A stretch of DNA of 64,000 nt from Galbula dea. Its lineage: Eukaryota; Chordata; Aves; Piciformes; Galbulidae. Every line of letters begins with the position of its first letter. The first letter of the stretch is position 1. Shown here in pieces: positions 1-12,031 of this stretch. The notes beneath the pieces are model-generated. The model saw only the letters and a list, made by a program, of their open reading frames with translations, ran no database searches and was not told where the DNA came from. Position numbers and translations under genes: made by a program. The stretch spans positions 1,716,926-1,780,925 of the forward strand of contig VWZX01008461.1 of the NCBI GenBank assembly GCA_013399015.1, given 5' to 3'.

Positions 1-2472
1 AGCTTAATTGAAATGTTAGACTGCAATAGGAAGCCTTTGTTTTGCTGGGACTTTAAGAGCTTTCTAACTTTGAAGAGGGAGCTTTAAAGAGCTCAAGAAA
101 AACCCAGCAGAGAAAGAGCTGAGAGAGCCCCAGAAAACACAGCATGAGGAATACAAAATACTCTGCCCCTCAAATGCTAGGGTTCTTCTCTAATGAGCAC
201 AGCTCCCTTCCCTCCAGTTGCTACAAACAGTTAATAGCAAACACTGAGCTGTGATTCTGCCCAACATTATTCTTTGATCTGCTTTGTGGGTATTACTTCA
301 TCCCAAGTTGTTTTGTGGAGAATCTTGACCTTTTCTTTCCCCTCTGCCTGTTTAACATGAGCTTTGTGGTGTTTTTCTCTGCAGTGATGCTACAAGCTGG
401 AGCAGTAAAAGCTGCTGTTGCAATTCAGGTTTTGCTTTGCAAACACACATTAGGCTTCAGAATGAAGAGGTGCATTTAGTGTTTTAGGAGAGCCAGGTTT
501 GCCTTACTTCTCCAAGAGAAAACCCACTGATTTTCCATTACAAATCTAACTCAAACCAAGACATAGAGTTGCAGTTTTAGTTCCAAAACCACAGGTTGTT
601 AAAATTCACAAATCCAACTCCACATTATCATCCTGGGGGCCTGAGGATAAATAGTGTTGCTAGAAAAAGGGATTGTACTCAGTAAAATGTACTTCATTCA
701 CACTCTCTAGCTCATACCAGTTCAAAGAAGTCACTGCATTTTAGTATTCAATGTTCTTTTCCTAATGCTTTCCATAATGGAAGCAAAAATTGTGGGGGGA
801 ATAAAAGGTGGACTTGTACAAAGCACCTTCAGGGGCTGCATAAATGCTTTTAGCCTAAAATATGTAGCAGTAGTAGCAGCACTACTACAGTAGTAATCTG
901 GTCATTGGTTGGTAAATAACACTGTCTGGATTGGATGTGCTTTCACACATCCCAAGGTGCTACTTAGTGAAACAGGCACTTTCAAATTAAAGTAGCTATT
1001 ATAATTAAGACTTCAAAAGAGAAAAGAAACCCCCACAACTTGAGGTCCATGTGCTTGCAGTTGTTGCTGTCTGACAGAGAGCACTCATGGTGTTTCTATG
1101 CCTTCCCAGCCCATAAATCACAGAGTATCAGGATTCTAACTTCTGCCTTCCCACCTTAATTGCTCTCTTGAACTTTTACAGATAACTATTCAACCTTTAG
1201 ACACTTCAGTGTGGACAGGCTTTGGTACCACAGCAATGCAAATTACAAGTGGGAAGCTCAAGATTTAGAAGCAGAAAATCCTTTCTCCAGTAAGAGAGGC
1301 AACTCTCTTGTTCCAAAGCCACACTTCCAGGACCCAGGGTAACTCTTTCTTTAGGGGCTGTTGTTCAGCTTTGCCAAAGAAAGCATTCAGCAACTGGATG
1401 GGAAAAACTAGATCAAATCAAGTATTAAACAATGGCCAGCATTTCATCCTTACTGCTTATGGCTGAGCCTATATGGTAATCTATACTTCTGCACTGTTGA
1501 ACTCAAAATAATTGTATCAAATCTCCAGGGCTACAGAATCAACCCAGAAACCACTTACAAATAGATCCTAGAACTCTTAACAGCAGCAAAGGGTGGAATA
1601 CAACCCTTCTGCAATCTCCTCTCTGAATTGCTCCTTTCTGGCAACAGGGAACACACATATACATGTTTCCAATGAATTCCTGGTTTTGAATGACACTCAA
1701 AAGTGCAAGTTTACATTCTGCAGTGAGATGCCTTGCTAGTAAGAGCTGTGAAAGAAATTACACTCTTGTGCTTAGAGAGCATTTTTACTCATTAATTTTA
1801 ACAGTCCATCAACAGGAGCAACATTTTCCTGCCTGTGACAGGGAACTTCAGAATTGAAGTTCTAAAACTGTTTCTGGAGAATTTCTTTCATGTTTTCTGC
1901 TTTTATGAAAACCTCTCAAAAGTTCTTCCTGATTTCAAACAGAGAGAAATGCCAAACTTGGGGAACTTCAATTTTCATCTCCTTCCAGTGACAACAGATC
2001 TCACCAGTGGTGCTGGGGTCTTAACTCTGCTCAACTCCTGATTCTATAGGCAGTGCTGACACTGTAAACCTTCAAGTCTCTTATCTTCTAGTAAATAGCT
2101 TAATTAATAAGAACTTCCTGAAGCTGATTGATATGCCATGGAAAACTTTCCATACAGTAATTTGCCTAATATTCTCACCTTTGGCTGAAGGACATTTTTC
2201 TTTCATTAAATGAAGTTTTCCTTGATGCTGAAGAGAGGGAGTTGTGCTTCTGTAAAGAGCTGGCTGTGACAAATGGCTGAACAAAGCAGGAATCTAGAAT
2301 ATGACTGGGGTAAATAAAGAAATAAATTAAATTATATATATATATGTATCTCAAACACTGTAGATGATAAAACCAGAAAACTGGTCAGACTTTCTCTAGC
2401 TTTCAGATCATATCACTCTTTTAAAGAGTTACATGAACCTCCTGTAAAGCACTCCCTGTTTAGCAGGAAAAC
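1..2472. other. Unique non-coding sequence
   Basis: No recognised gene or interspersed repeat. Open frames are short (68 codons at most) and resemble nothing I know. A strong acceptor-like pyrimidine tract ending in CAG lies at about 366-384 on the plus strand, but no good donor follows it. A 7-bp hairpin of TAG repeats sits at 870-888 and a TA microsatellite at 2333-2345. CpG is scarce, as in methylated vertebrate DNA. Confidence 0.6.
2333..2345. repeat. (TA)n microsatellite
   Basis: About six and a half uninterrupted TA units inside an AT-rich stretch. This is a simple repeat visible by eye; it is short enough that it need not be polymorphic. Confidence 0.8.
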
Positions 2473-2754
2473 ATAGAACTATCAGAGTTGGAAGGGGCCT
2501 TAAAGATCATTCAGTTCCAACCCCCCTGCCATGGGCAGGGACACCTTCCACTACATCAGGCTGCCCAGAGCCCCATCCAGCCTGGCCTTAAAAGCTTCCA
2601 GGGACGAGGCTTCCACCACCTCTCTGGGCAACCTGTTCCAGTGTCTCCCCACACTAACAGTGAAGAACTTCCAGCTAATGACCAATCTAAATCTCCCCTC
2701 CTCTAGTTCATATCCATTCCCCCTAGTTCTATCACTACCTGACCTCCTAAAATG
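2473..2754 (-). mobile_element. CR1 LINE 3' fragment (minus)
   Basis: A 5'-truncated CR1 non-LTR retrotransposon. The plus strand opens with the reverse complement of the CR1 3' tail and the conserved core GGTTGGAACTNNATGATCTT, so the element's 3' end is at the left. Read on the minus strand, the body translates to the last ~65 residues of CR1 ORF2, with the family hallmarks SDRTRGNG and HWNRLPREVVE. Only the C-terminal end of ORF2 is present, so it cannot mobilise itself. It matches the plus-strand copy at 3109-3436 closely (about 90% by eye), and the two form an inverted pair. Confidence 0.93.
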
Positions 2755-3108
2755 CAAGTCAGAACTCCAAGAAGAGGTGTGTTTGGGAATTCAGGTTAGC
2801 TCCTGTTATGTGTCTTGTCCTTACCAGCTGCCCTGGGCAGAGAACAGGAGCTTCCCATCTGAATCACCCAGAAGCAGCACCAGTTAGAGAGGGCTGACCA
2901 CAGCCACCCTGCAGTGTGTTTGGCCTTTGTGCTCTCTAAGTTCCCTACAGCCATGAAACTTTCCTTTCTTGTTTTGGTTTTGGTTCAAAATGATGGTGAC
3001 TACCAGCATGGAGTGTTAACAGCATGATACAGATGGCCTGTGGTGTCATTTCAGTGCACAACTACCTGGGACACCATCAAAGAACATTCCTGGATGGAAG
3101 AGCTAGTG
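2755..3108. other. Spacer between two inverted CR1 copies
   Basis: About 350 bases of unique sequence between the facing 5' ends of two CR1 copies. It would form the loop if the flanking arms paired. No gene, RNA or repeat is visible inside it. Confidence 0.5.
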
Positions 3109-3436
3109 GCCTTCCAGTATCTGAAGGGGGCTGCAAGAAAGCTAGGGGGGGACTTTTTAGGATGTCAAGGTAGTGATAGGACTAGGGGGAATGGATATAA
3201 ACTCGAGGAGGGTAAATTTAGATTGGTCATTAGGAGGAAGTTCTTCACTGTTAGGGTGGGGAGACACTGGAACAGGTTGCCCAGAGAGGTGGTGGAAACT
3301 CCATCCCTGGAAGCTTTTAAGGCCAGGCTGGATTGGGCTCTGGACAACCTGATCTTGTGGGAGGTGTCCCTGGCAGGCAGGGGGGTTAGAACTAGATGAT
3401 CTTTAAGGTCCCTTCCAGCTCTGGCAATTCTATGAG
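3109..3436 (+). mobile_element. CR1 LINE 3' fragment (plus)
   Basis: A 5'-truncated CR1. The plus-strand frame reads through the ORF2 C-terminus (YLKGAARKLG, SDRTRGNGYKLEEG, HWNRLPREVVE) and then the 3' UTR core around 3388-3420, ending in a tail like TCTATGAG. It belongs to the same subfamily as the copies at 2473 and 13957 (shared LEEG and LVI/LDIRRKFF). An open frame of 119 codons (3040-3399) covers it. That frame is the decayed retroelement, not a host gene. Confidence 0.93.
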
Positions 3437-4763
3437 TGTTGGATTTATCCCTACTGTCTGGGCAGACTTGACAACAAAGTAACTTTAAAAACAGGTTTAT
3501 GTTTTCCTCTAGGGACTAGCTGAGGCTCACTCTGGAAGGCAGTGTGGTAGTGAACTCCTGTGCCTGCAGTATGGAAAACTGCTCTACAGCAAAGCAGGGA
3601 GATGAGGAAGACTTTGCTCTCTGCTCTTCCACTGGAGGCTTTTTTCACCTCTTTCATTTTATATCCCTGCATTGTTTCCTCAGACTCCCTGTCCTCCTCC
3701 TGTTCTGCTGAGCTCCTTTACCAGCAAGGAAGCCTTGTGATAATGATTTTTTTTTCCAAATATAGCTAGTTGAAAATATTAAATGAATGCAAATCAATCA
3801 TTTGTGCACACACAAAGGGAGGAATCTGCTTTTGATCAGCTGAAGCTTTTCTCCAGAAAGTTAGGCCTTAGATATTTCTGTTGACTTCAGAAATTAAAGC
3901 TTTTGGGGAGGGATTTTTTTGTTTGTTTGGAGCTTTTTTTGACTAGCTGTGTCAAAGAGTAAAGAAAAGCCCCATTAAGATTTCAACATACCCAGTTGTT
4001 TTTGCTCTTCTAACAACCACCCCAAACTGTCACATTCCTTGTCAGCAGCAGGCAATGATTCACGTGGATGACCCTGCCTTGCTGCACCTGTAGGTCTTTA
4101 AACAGCTACACTTTCAGCTGCAACAGCTTCCAGAAGTGAGTAATCAATCTTGAGCATGTTGTTTCACAAAAAAGAATAACTAGGTGATCTTCAAGCTGTC
4201 TTTTCCCCATGGTGGAAATACCAGGCTGCTGCCAAATGAAGCTAGCTGTCATTTCCAGCTGCCATCCTGAAGCCGGTAGGATGCACAACTGAAGTCTGCA
4301 AGGAAATCACTCTGTGTCCCTTTATGTTGGGGAAGTGTGCTAAACCAGAAGGCCTAGTGGCACTAGAAGGAAGGATTCCCAGAACATAAGCCCCAAAACA
4401 TCCTCTTATCAGGCAGACAGATCAGGTGTGATGATGTAGCAGTGCTGACATCCCTCCAGTGGGTAAGACACCAGCAGCACACTGAGCACTAACAGCACAC
4501 TTTGCTCCTGCTGCTTTCACCTCCCTCCTGAGCAGATAAGGCTCAGGCTGAACTCTCCCCTCTTGAAGAGGGCAGTGGCACTCTGAATTCATTCTTCTTC
4601 CATTTACTCCAACACAGAGAGTGAAGTCAAATCCATGTGCAGTTTCACCATGGATAGAACAACACTACTGGGTCCCTTCTCACACAGCCTTGGGCAGTTA
4701 ACACAAAGTGTACAGTTCCCAGCACAGTGTAAATCAGTTGTACCTTGGAGGCTCAGTTCTTAC
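3437..4763. other. Unique non-coding sequence
   Basis: No recognised repeat or gene. Longest open frames are 60-73 codons. A good minus-strand splice acceptor-like site (CTGCTCAG) lies at 4528-4529. If spliced from the candidate exon at 4764-4844, it would continue the frame for about 36 codons to a stop, but nothing independent supports that. Confidence 0.5.
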
Positions 4764-4844
4764 CTTATTTCTAGGTCTACAGAGTAGCCAGAGCTGCTGT
4801 AGACATCTGGTCTGACTGTGTTGGTCTCTTCCTCAGTGTGCTGC
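4764..4844 (-). other. Possible coding exon, unverified (minus)
   Basis: On the minus strand an 81-base segment ends at a good donor (AAG followed by GTAAGAAC). It is open in only one frame, giving a polar, protein-like peptide containing EEETNTVRPDVYSSSGYSVD. The acceptor side is weak (GCTAAGAG), and the frame could instead start at an ATG near 4905. The required entry phase matches the exit phase of the candidate at 9544-9629. I do not recognise the peptide. Chance pseudo-exons of this quality are common, so this is a lead only. Confidence 0.15.
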
Positions 4845-7800
4845 CTCTTAGCAGGGGATAAAGCCAAGGCTCTCCCAGCCCTGCTCTCCAAGGCCAATGG
4901 ATCCATTTACTGTTATTCTGCACATTCAAGAAAGAAAAATGGAAATTAATAGAATATACAGATAGAAAAGCAAGGGGAAAGAATTTGCTGAGGGATCTTT
5001 AAGAGAACTGGTTGCTGTGCTGCCCACTCTCTTCCCAGCACTGCTACCAGTGGGGGCTTTTCTCTGCTGAGGCTCATCTTGAAGGGTGCTGTGGAAGGTT
5101 GTCTCCCTAGAGAAATCCAACTCTGTGTGCAGCTGGATACCAGTCAGGTTCTTTAGCCTTTGGAATGAGCAAGGGAAGCCCATTTCTGTTCCCAGCTCTG
5201 GCCCTCACCCACTGTTTGATGGCTCAGCTCTTTTTTCTGGGTTCCCAAAGTACAAATCAAACATTCCTTCCCACTCCCTCTCCTAGAAGCATCATCTCTT
5301 GGTAGTTAGTAGTTACTGCAATCAGAGTCTCAATTTGCAATGTTGCTAACAGGAAGAGAAACCAGGTATGAAACATAGCACAATATTAGGGGTCAAAACC
5401 AGCTTTAATTGAAATATTGGGCTGTAATTTGCTTTCCTTGGCTTCTCTTTCCCATCTGATAAGAAACTGAAGCCATTCACCAGAATCAGAGCAATGAATA
5501 TACCATAACTTTAAATCCTGATTAGATTGACTTTTATGGAGGGTGTGTGAGAGGAAGGAAACTCATGAATCACACCAACTGGTTAACACATTTGAGGCAC
5601 TAGATACTAAATCAGTGAGGCCTCGTTTCCCTCTAGTCTTAATTCCAGCATCTCCCCAAGGACCAAATAAATGTAAAACCTGACTTTGCTGCAGGAACTT
5701 ATTCTACCTGTTGCAAAGTCTTAAAACAGTCTAAGTGTGATTCCAAATTTCCCATTATCAACATTGAAAGAGAACAGTAATTATACAGATTAAGAATGAA
5801 GACTTCCTGTGCTTTGGAAGTGTTTCTTTTTGACTTGTATTTGTCTTCTCATGAATAACTCTTACAAGGGGAGGAGGAGCTTAAGTTGGTGTCAAGTACA
5901 GTTTTATATATCCAAGGGCAAGATGTCAAAGTCATGTTAAAAGTAAAACAAGTGTCAGGAGACATGAGAATGAACACAAGTTCACCTAATTTCAAGTCAG
6001 CCTCATGTCTTTCTGACACATCATCAACTGCACACACTAGGAAATAAGACCTCAGAGTATGGTAGGTGGTAATGAGAATTAAGTGTGGGAACTGTAACCA
6101 AGGATCAAAGAAGTTCCCAACACTGACCACAGCCCTAAACCATGCTGCAGTTTGCAGTTAAACACAAGGAGTTTCAAAGCTACACTTTTACTGTCAAATT
6201 CCTTCAGCTCTCTCATCTTCCTGAGTTCCTGATCTTTCCTCTTCATGTATAAAACTTGGCCAAACAGCAGCAGACTAAACTGGGTTCCCCAGCAGTTCCA
6301 AGTGCTGACTTTGCAGTTGCCTCTCCTCACCACTACCTTCTTTTATCCTTCCAAACCTCAGCCCATCCTCTTTTGTGTGAGCAGAGCTAGTGGAAGGCAA
6401 GTCAGCATCCCTTCTCTGGTGATCCACTGCTCCAGTCACTACTGAAACCCCATTCAGGCACAGGTTCCACAGCAGCCCTCTCCTGCTCCCAGGCACACTC
6501 AGCCCTTTCATTTATGAAGCTGATTCAGTGGGGTTAGACAATACAGGATATTTGACTGCATCTTCTCACTTCCAGGCCTCCTAGGTAAGAGAAGGAACAC
6601 TCTCCCTGCCTTGTTTTCATACAGACTACAAAAAGACCCATATTACCCTCCCCCCAACCCCAATTACTAGGCTGTGGAAAGAACTCCAATTAAGTGGTTA
6701 GCCATAATAGCATGGCAGCCCTTTAGGAAACTGCTTATCTAAATAGAGATGTACAGAAGGCAGTTTTCTCTCTAATAGTGATGCATTTTCAATTTATGCA
6801 ATACAAAGTGCATTGGTCTGCAGTGTCCCTGGCTACTGATGATTAATAGCCCATAGACTGCAAGGGTCTACAAAGAAAAGTGTCAAGGGAAGCAGATGCA
6901 GCAGGTTTTATATTATCATGACTGCAACAAACTCATTCAGTGGTGTCAGCTCTGACTGCAGGATTCTGATTATGAAATATGATGCGTGTTGAATTTAATG
7001 GTTTTCTCTGCCCTTCTGGTGAGTTCACTGCTTTCCAATGTCATTTTGTGTTCTCATCTGAGTGGTAATAAAAGGAATATCATTGACTGTGCTAGCTCTG
7101 TAACCACTGTGTGTTTTACAATAAATTGTGTTTCAGGACCTTTCTACCCAGGAGAGTGTGCAGGGCCAGAAAGCAATATTCCCCAGTTTGCCAGGATGAA
7201 GGCTTTCTGGGAGAGGACAGGAAATTATGCAGGACTGCCCTTCTCTTGAGGCATGGCTTATGTGAGCAGGACATCTCTTTTTTCAAGTGGTTATGCAGTA
7301 AAAAGGTCAGTTTGGATTGCAAATAAGAAACAAAAAGAAAAAGCAAGTGTCAAAATTAAACAGCTACTGCTACAGAGCAGAAATGCTGAACTCTCAATGA
7401 CAAGAGGATAAAAGTTGTTCACAATAACATTTAAAGAAGGAACCTGGGCATATATGGTGTTCCCCATGTAGGAGTGTAAAGTGAGGGGAGACTTCTAAAG
7501 AGGAGTTTCTTTACCTAGCAAATTGTTATTTCATCCAATCCACCAGTCAGCTGCAGCCTGCACTCCTGAGTTCAGATCCCACCTTCCAGACAGGTTTTGA
7601 GCTATCTCCAGGTGTTCTCCCAAATCCCTCTAATGCTGCCAAGTTATTAGATTGGATTCTCAAACAACATAAGCCTCACTACAACTGCACTGTGCCAGTG
7701 TCAGTGTTGGAGAGTGCACACACAAGGCTTCTTCACACAGCTAACCAACTCTGTTCCAACCTGGGGTACTTTTAGAGGCTCCAAGCTGAGATATTGTCCT

Positions 7801-8388
7801 TCCCTGAAAGTGTTCCAGTGTTTTCATCCCTTCTGCATCTTCTGCCTTTGTTAACAACTTCAGGGGCTCAGACACTGCATCAGTCAGGGAAAAACAATGT
7901 AATAGATGAATAGAGAGAAACATTTTTTGAGGTTCTCTGATCAGTCAACTTGTCTGAACTTCCCCCTTGCTTCTGCTGCAGGCTACAGCCGGCCTGAGGC
8001 AATGCAGCCACAGCTAGGTTAGAGATTGTGTGAGCTACAATGCAAGTCCCTTTATGCAGACAGGGTGAGACACAAGCAGATTCTTCCTCTTCCACTCAGG
8101 AAAAGGCACAAACTGAAGCATTACTCACTTCTGCACTTCCCAATTTCATGACTGGCCAGGAGAGCAGCAATGGAACAGCAAGAGGTGCTTCCCACACCGA
8201 GCAAAACCTTATCCTCAGAGTCAGGAGGTGCTTGAAACACAAAGGGTGTTTCTCTCTTTGTAAATGCACATTCCAAAGTTCACCTGTGCTGTTTTCTTAA
8301 CTACAGCCCCCTCTGATGGAGTGTTCCTGCTTCTGGAAACATCAGAATGATTTCTCCAAGCAGGAGGACAGAAAGCCATATATTTGGT
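4845..8388. other. Unique non-coding sequence
   Basis: No recognised repeat. The segment 6650-6870 is rich in ATTA/TAAT motifs and resembles avian conserved non-coding DNA. A plus-strand acceptor-like site at about 7114-7136 (GTGTTTCAG) is followed by 38 open codons to a stop at 7247-7249, with no matching donor needed. It is either a pseudo-exon or an unknown terminal exon. Other open frames (up to 93 codons) show no family signature. Confidence 0.45.
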
Positions 8389-8449
8389 AGTGGCCATGGT
8401 GCTAGGTTGATGGTTGGACTTGGTAACCTTAATGATTCTGTGATTTGAT
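8389..8449 (+). mobile_element. CR1 LINE 3' tail remnant
   Basis: About 60 bases matching only the extreme 3' end of a CR1 subfamily: a GGTTGATGGTTGGACTTG-type core, then CCTTAATGATTCTGTGATT. The usual 'ATGATCTTAGAGGTCTTTTCC' part is partly deleted. It is an old, strongly truncated insertion and carries no coding sequence. Confidence 0.8.
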
Positions 8450-9543
8450 TTCAGCTCACTCCGATCTGAATCCTGGGCTGGTGCTTTATTGTTTTCTCTG
8501 ATGAAACCAAACTGTCAAGGTTGTTCTTAAGAATTCAGAGTTCAGGTGGAAGCTCTCCTGAATAGTAAACCTGTGCATTCCTCTCTTTTCAGAAGACAAA
8601 GACCACCAAGACACGAGGACCCAGCCCCATTAACACCCCAGACAGATGCAGGGTTCATAGCCAGTGCTGCCCTTGTTGCATTCTCTCTTCAGCTGAGTAA
8701 GTTTGCATCCAGCAGCTCAACTTCATCTTGCACCACTTTATTTACAAGGTTTTCCACAAAGAATCTTGGTATGAAACTTCTACTTTTAGGATAATCCAGA
8801 ACATTTTTAACCTTGTTTTTGTCTGTAGCTGAAGTGCCACTGGCATTCTCAATCATATTTTATGTATGAACACTTCAAAAGCTTTGCCTAAAGGACAAAT
8901 GACAATTTTCTTTTGTCCTTTCAGAGTCTACTTCAGATATTTTCACATAAAAACATATTGAAACAAGATTTAAAACTGTTCCAGGTTTTATCAAGACCTA
9001 CCTCCAGAGGGAGAAGCAAAGCACATTAACATTTAACATGGTGGCTTTGTCTTTTTCCCTTTCCTTCGCTGTTTGCTGAACAACTTGCAGGAGTTGAAAG
9101 GTAGAAATGTCAGACAGAAGTCTGTGATCTGCCTCAAAATTAAGTTATGTATTGCCATAATAAAACAGAGCATGTGTCCTCTTCTGGGATTCTCAGTCTC
9201 AGTAAAGAATCATCAAAAGAACTAGGAATATTCCCAGTTGAAGAGATCAGAGAGAACCAGAGTCCTGAGAGTATTGCAGTGAACTTGGCAATCCAGTGGT
9301 GGGGCTTCCTTCTACACTGCATGACCTTGGCTTTGGAGCTATTCTGCCATGGAGGTACAAGAAGGTGCATGTCTTGGTGCAGGTCTGTTCATCCAACCCA
9401 GCTCAGTGCAGCAGCACAGGAACCAGCCAGGGCAAAGCTTGTTCAGGGGCCACAATGGATAGAGAGGCATCAGCTTCTGAATTCTGCCTCCCTTTAACTA
9501 AGAAACAAAAGCCAAGTCTCCCATGAGACATAGGCCAGCTTAC
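8450..9543. other. Unique non-coding sequence
   Basis: No recognised gene or repeat. On the plus strand, 8599-8698 is bounded by a strong acceptor (TCCTCTCTTTTCAG) and a consensus donor (GTAAGT), with two frames open throughout. This shows how easily good-looking pseudo-exons arise in this window. Other open frames up to 116 codons (9147-9497) lack family features. Confidence 0.45.
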
Positions 9544-9629
9544 CTCCTGTTGTCTTCAGGGTACCAGGATCTGCTGTTTGCAAGCAAAGAAAGGCTGCTG
9601 TTTGTAGAGAAACTGCTGGCTTCTTGGAA
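9544..9629 (-). other. Possible coding exon, unverified (minus)
   Basis: An 86-base minus-strand segment lies between a strong acceptor (CTTGCTCTTTCTGTGTCAG) and a good donor (GAG then GTAAGC). Two frames are open. The one whose exit phase (2) fits the next candidate at 4764-4844 reads SSFSTNSSLSLLANSRSWYP and ends PEDNRR, a serine-rich polar peptide. I recognise no family. It is better supported by splice signals than most, but there is no homology evidence. Confidence 0.17.
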
Positions 9630-11925
9630 CTGACACAGAAAGAGCAAGCACTGAAACATCAACCCTGAATGCAACTGCATCCTTGAGCCTCCTCTGCACA
9701 ACAGCCTGTGAAGCACTGCTCTTAAATTTAGATGTCTTCATCAACAGTTAGTCTGATTCAGCACTGAGAGGGCTGCAGTGTGCCAGATGTGCCCACAGTG
9801 CTCTTCCCAGACCAGCAGAGACTCTGCACAGTGACAATGAGTTCAGAAGGCCAAGGCATGAGAGTTGCAAGCAGGTCAGGAAAGGTTTAGTATGACTAAG
9901 ATAAAAGTTTCTTTTGCAGCTGGGTTATGCTGGAGAGGTAGCAGTGGAGAGAAGGAAGATCTATTATTCCCTATAATGTCCAGAATCAGACACATTGCTT
10001 ATTCTGAATGTATTTCTTATGTTTGAAGATGCAAATCTGGTCTTCAGCTCCAACAAAGCCTTAAAGCAGCTGCTGCTACTGTAGTGAGTTGAGTGGGGCC
10101 TCAGAGCAGCATGTAAGAAACAGAGCAAGCCAACCTGTCTAAACTCAACTCTCTGACCACTCATCCCAACATAACCACAGGGCACACTCCACCTCCACTG
10201 CAGTCCCTAAAACTCTCTCTGTGGAAGCCCTGGTGTTCCTGCATGATAAATCCTTCAATTTATAAACCTTTGGCTTTGGATGCCTGCAATTAGCCAGGTT
10301 TCTTAACGAGCTCCTGTACCCTCCCTCCCATGAGAAGCAAGATTTGATTCCACATGGAATAGTTGATTGTCCACAAGTGCTCATTAGTATGATCCAAGGC
10401 TCCACAGTCTTGCTGTTTAATTTGTGAGAGTCTTATGATGATGATAAACACAAGATGCCAGCTCACTAAGGATGAATTTGGTACTTTGGGCTGGCCACAA
10501 TCTTCCAGTGTGTCCCTGGGAGAGCAGGGAAGCGAGGTGATTTCCTTCATATTTCACCTCCCCTACTCATGGCTGCTTTAGAACAGTCAAAGCTCCTCCA
10601 TCCTCCTCTGATCCTGCTCAGCCATGAGAGGAGAGAGATGTACAGGCCAGAGAGGATTAATATTCCTGGAGGTTTTCCTTAGTGTGCAGGAAGCCAGCAC
10701 AAAGGCACTAATAACCTCTTCAAGCAGAGTACATTTTCTCAGGAGGATAATAGCTCAAGGATAGAGAGAGAGAGAGAGCTTTTATACTGTAAGGGAACAT
10801 TATCTGTCTTGGATGAAAACTAACCATTTGGGGCTCTTTAGTGCAGAACTAAGCCACCTCTCTTCTACCTGTGCCTTTGCACCTGTGGAAGGACAATTTG
10901 GAACTGTCAACAGCAGAGGTTTTAAGGAGGCTCTCTTCTGCCTCCCCATTCACACTTAATTTGTTTCATCACATCAGGATAGGAATTAAAGACCTTCACT
11001 AGAGTGCAGGCAGCTTGCCAATACCTATTTTATAGCAATAAAATATGTACAAATTAAGGAATCTCATGTGGAAAATTCATTCAACAGCCTCAAAAGCCAA
11101 ATGAATGGTAATTACTTCCAACACAATGTGGTGGCAATCAGGCAAGATTGGATCATGCTTTTAAATGTATGTCTACAGTTTTAAGAACCAAGATAATTAT
11201 GAATTATGAAAATAACTCAGACAATGCTACAGCAAAAGACAGTGATTGTGGAGTAAGAAAGAGATCTTCTTTAAGGAACAGAGGAGACTTAATTCCAGCA
11301 CCTGCACTGGAATAATTAGAGACCAAATGTGGGGCCTGCTACTTTATTTCCTTACTTCCAGCCATCATTTTATACTTTAGGATGGCTCCTGGATGCCTTG
11401 AGGTATGGAGCAAGTGGAAGCAAATCAAATAAAATACAAGTAAAGGGATTTATCCTGCTTACTGCAATCAGTGGAAGTTCTTTCTAGTTTGCTTTCACAT
11501 CTATTGCAATGTAAAACTAAATTTGCCATCTTGGTTCTCTGTGTGGGTTTTCTTCATTCTGGGAAACAAGCTTAATCCTCCTCCACTTACAGAATGCCAA
11601 CTGAATAAACACAAAGTGCATTCACTTCTCATGGGTAAAGCTGAACAGACTCAGATCAATAGATCCACTGGTTTTAAAAGAAGACTGGTAAACACAACCA
11701 GACCTTTGCTGTCTTTTTGAGAAGTCTCTAGGAACCCTATCCATTCAGAAACAGTGCAGCAGAACAAGTCTAGATTGTCATGACACAGTTCCACTAGCCA
11801 GCAATGAAAATACAGCTGTAAACCAAAACACATACAAAATACTAGATTTATCCTTTCCATTGAAAACAGTTGGCAGGACACTGGACTTGCTGCCTTGTAG
11901 ACCTATAATCATGTCAATTAGTGGT
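9630..11925. other. Unique non-coding sequence
   Basis: No recognised interspersed repeat apart from an (AG)8 run at 10763-10778. The segment 11010-11240 is AT-rich with many TAATTA-like motifs and few repeats, a composition typical of conserved non-coding elements. Open frames are 60-87 codons and anonymous. Confidence 0.5.
10763..10778. repeat. (AG)8 microsatellite
   Basis: Eight uninterrupted AG units, a simple-sequence repeat in unique DNA. Confidence 0.85.
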
Positions 11926-12031
11926 GTCACAGAATGATTTCAAGTTGGCCAAGAGACCTCCAGAGGTCCTTGCCAACTCCCTGCTCAAAAGAGAGAGAAC
12001 TTTAAAGAGTTTGCTCATAGCCTTGTGCTGT
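11926..12031 (-). mobile_element. Old CR1 3' end fragment (minus)
   Basis: The plus strand reads like the reverse complement of a diverged CR1 3' end: GTCACAGAATGATTTCAAG, then TTGGCCAAGAGACCTCCAGA and CTCCCTGCTCAAA. Several small insertions and substitutions relative to the family pattern indicate an old copy. No coding part is retained. Confidence 0.65.

Noticed and set aside
3040..3399. 119-codon plus-strand frame as a host gene
   Set aside because: Most of it is the CR1 ORF2 C-terminus (SDRTRGNG, HWNRLPREVVE), so it is retroelement sequence.
8132..8154. Minus-strand 23-base micro-exon with consensus GTGAGT donor
   Set aside because: Too short to test by frame, and its acceptor is one of several equally good ones nearby.
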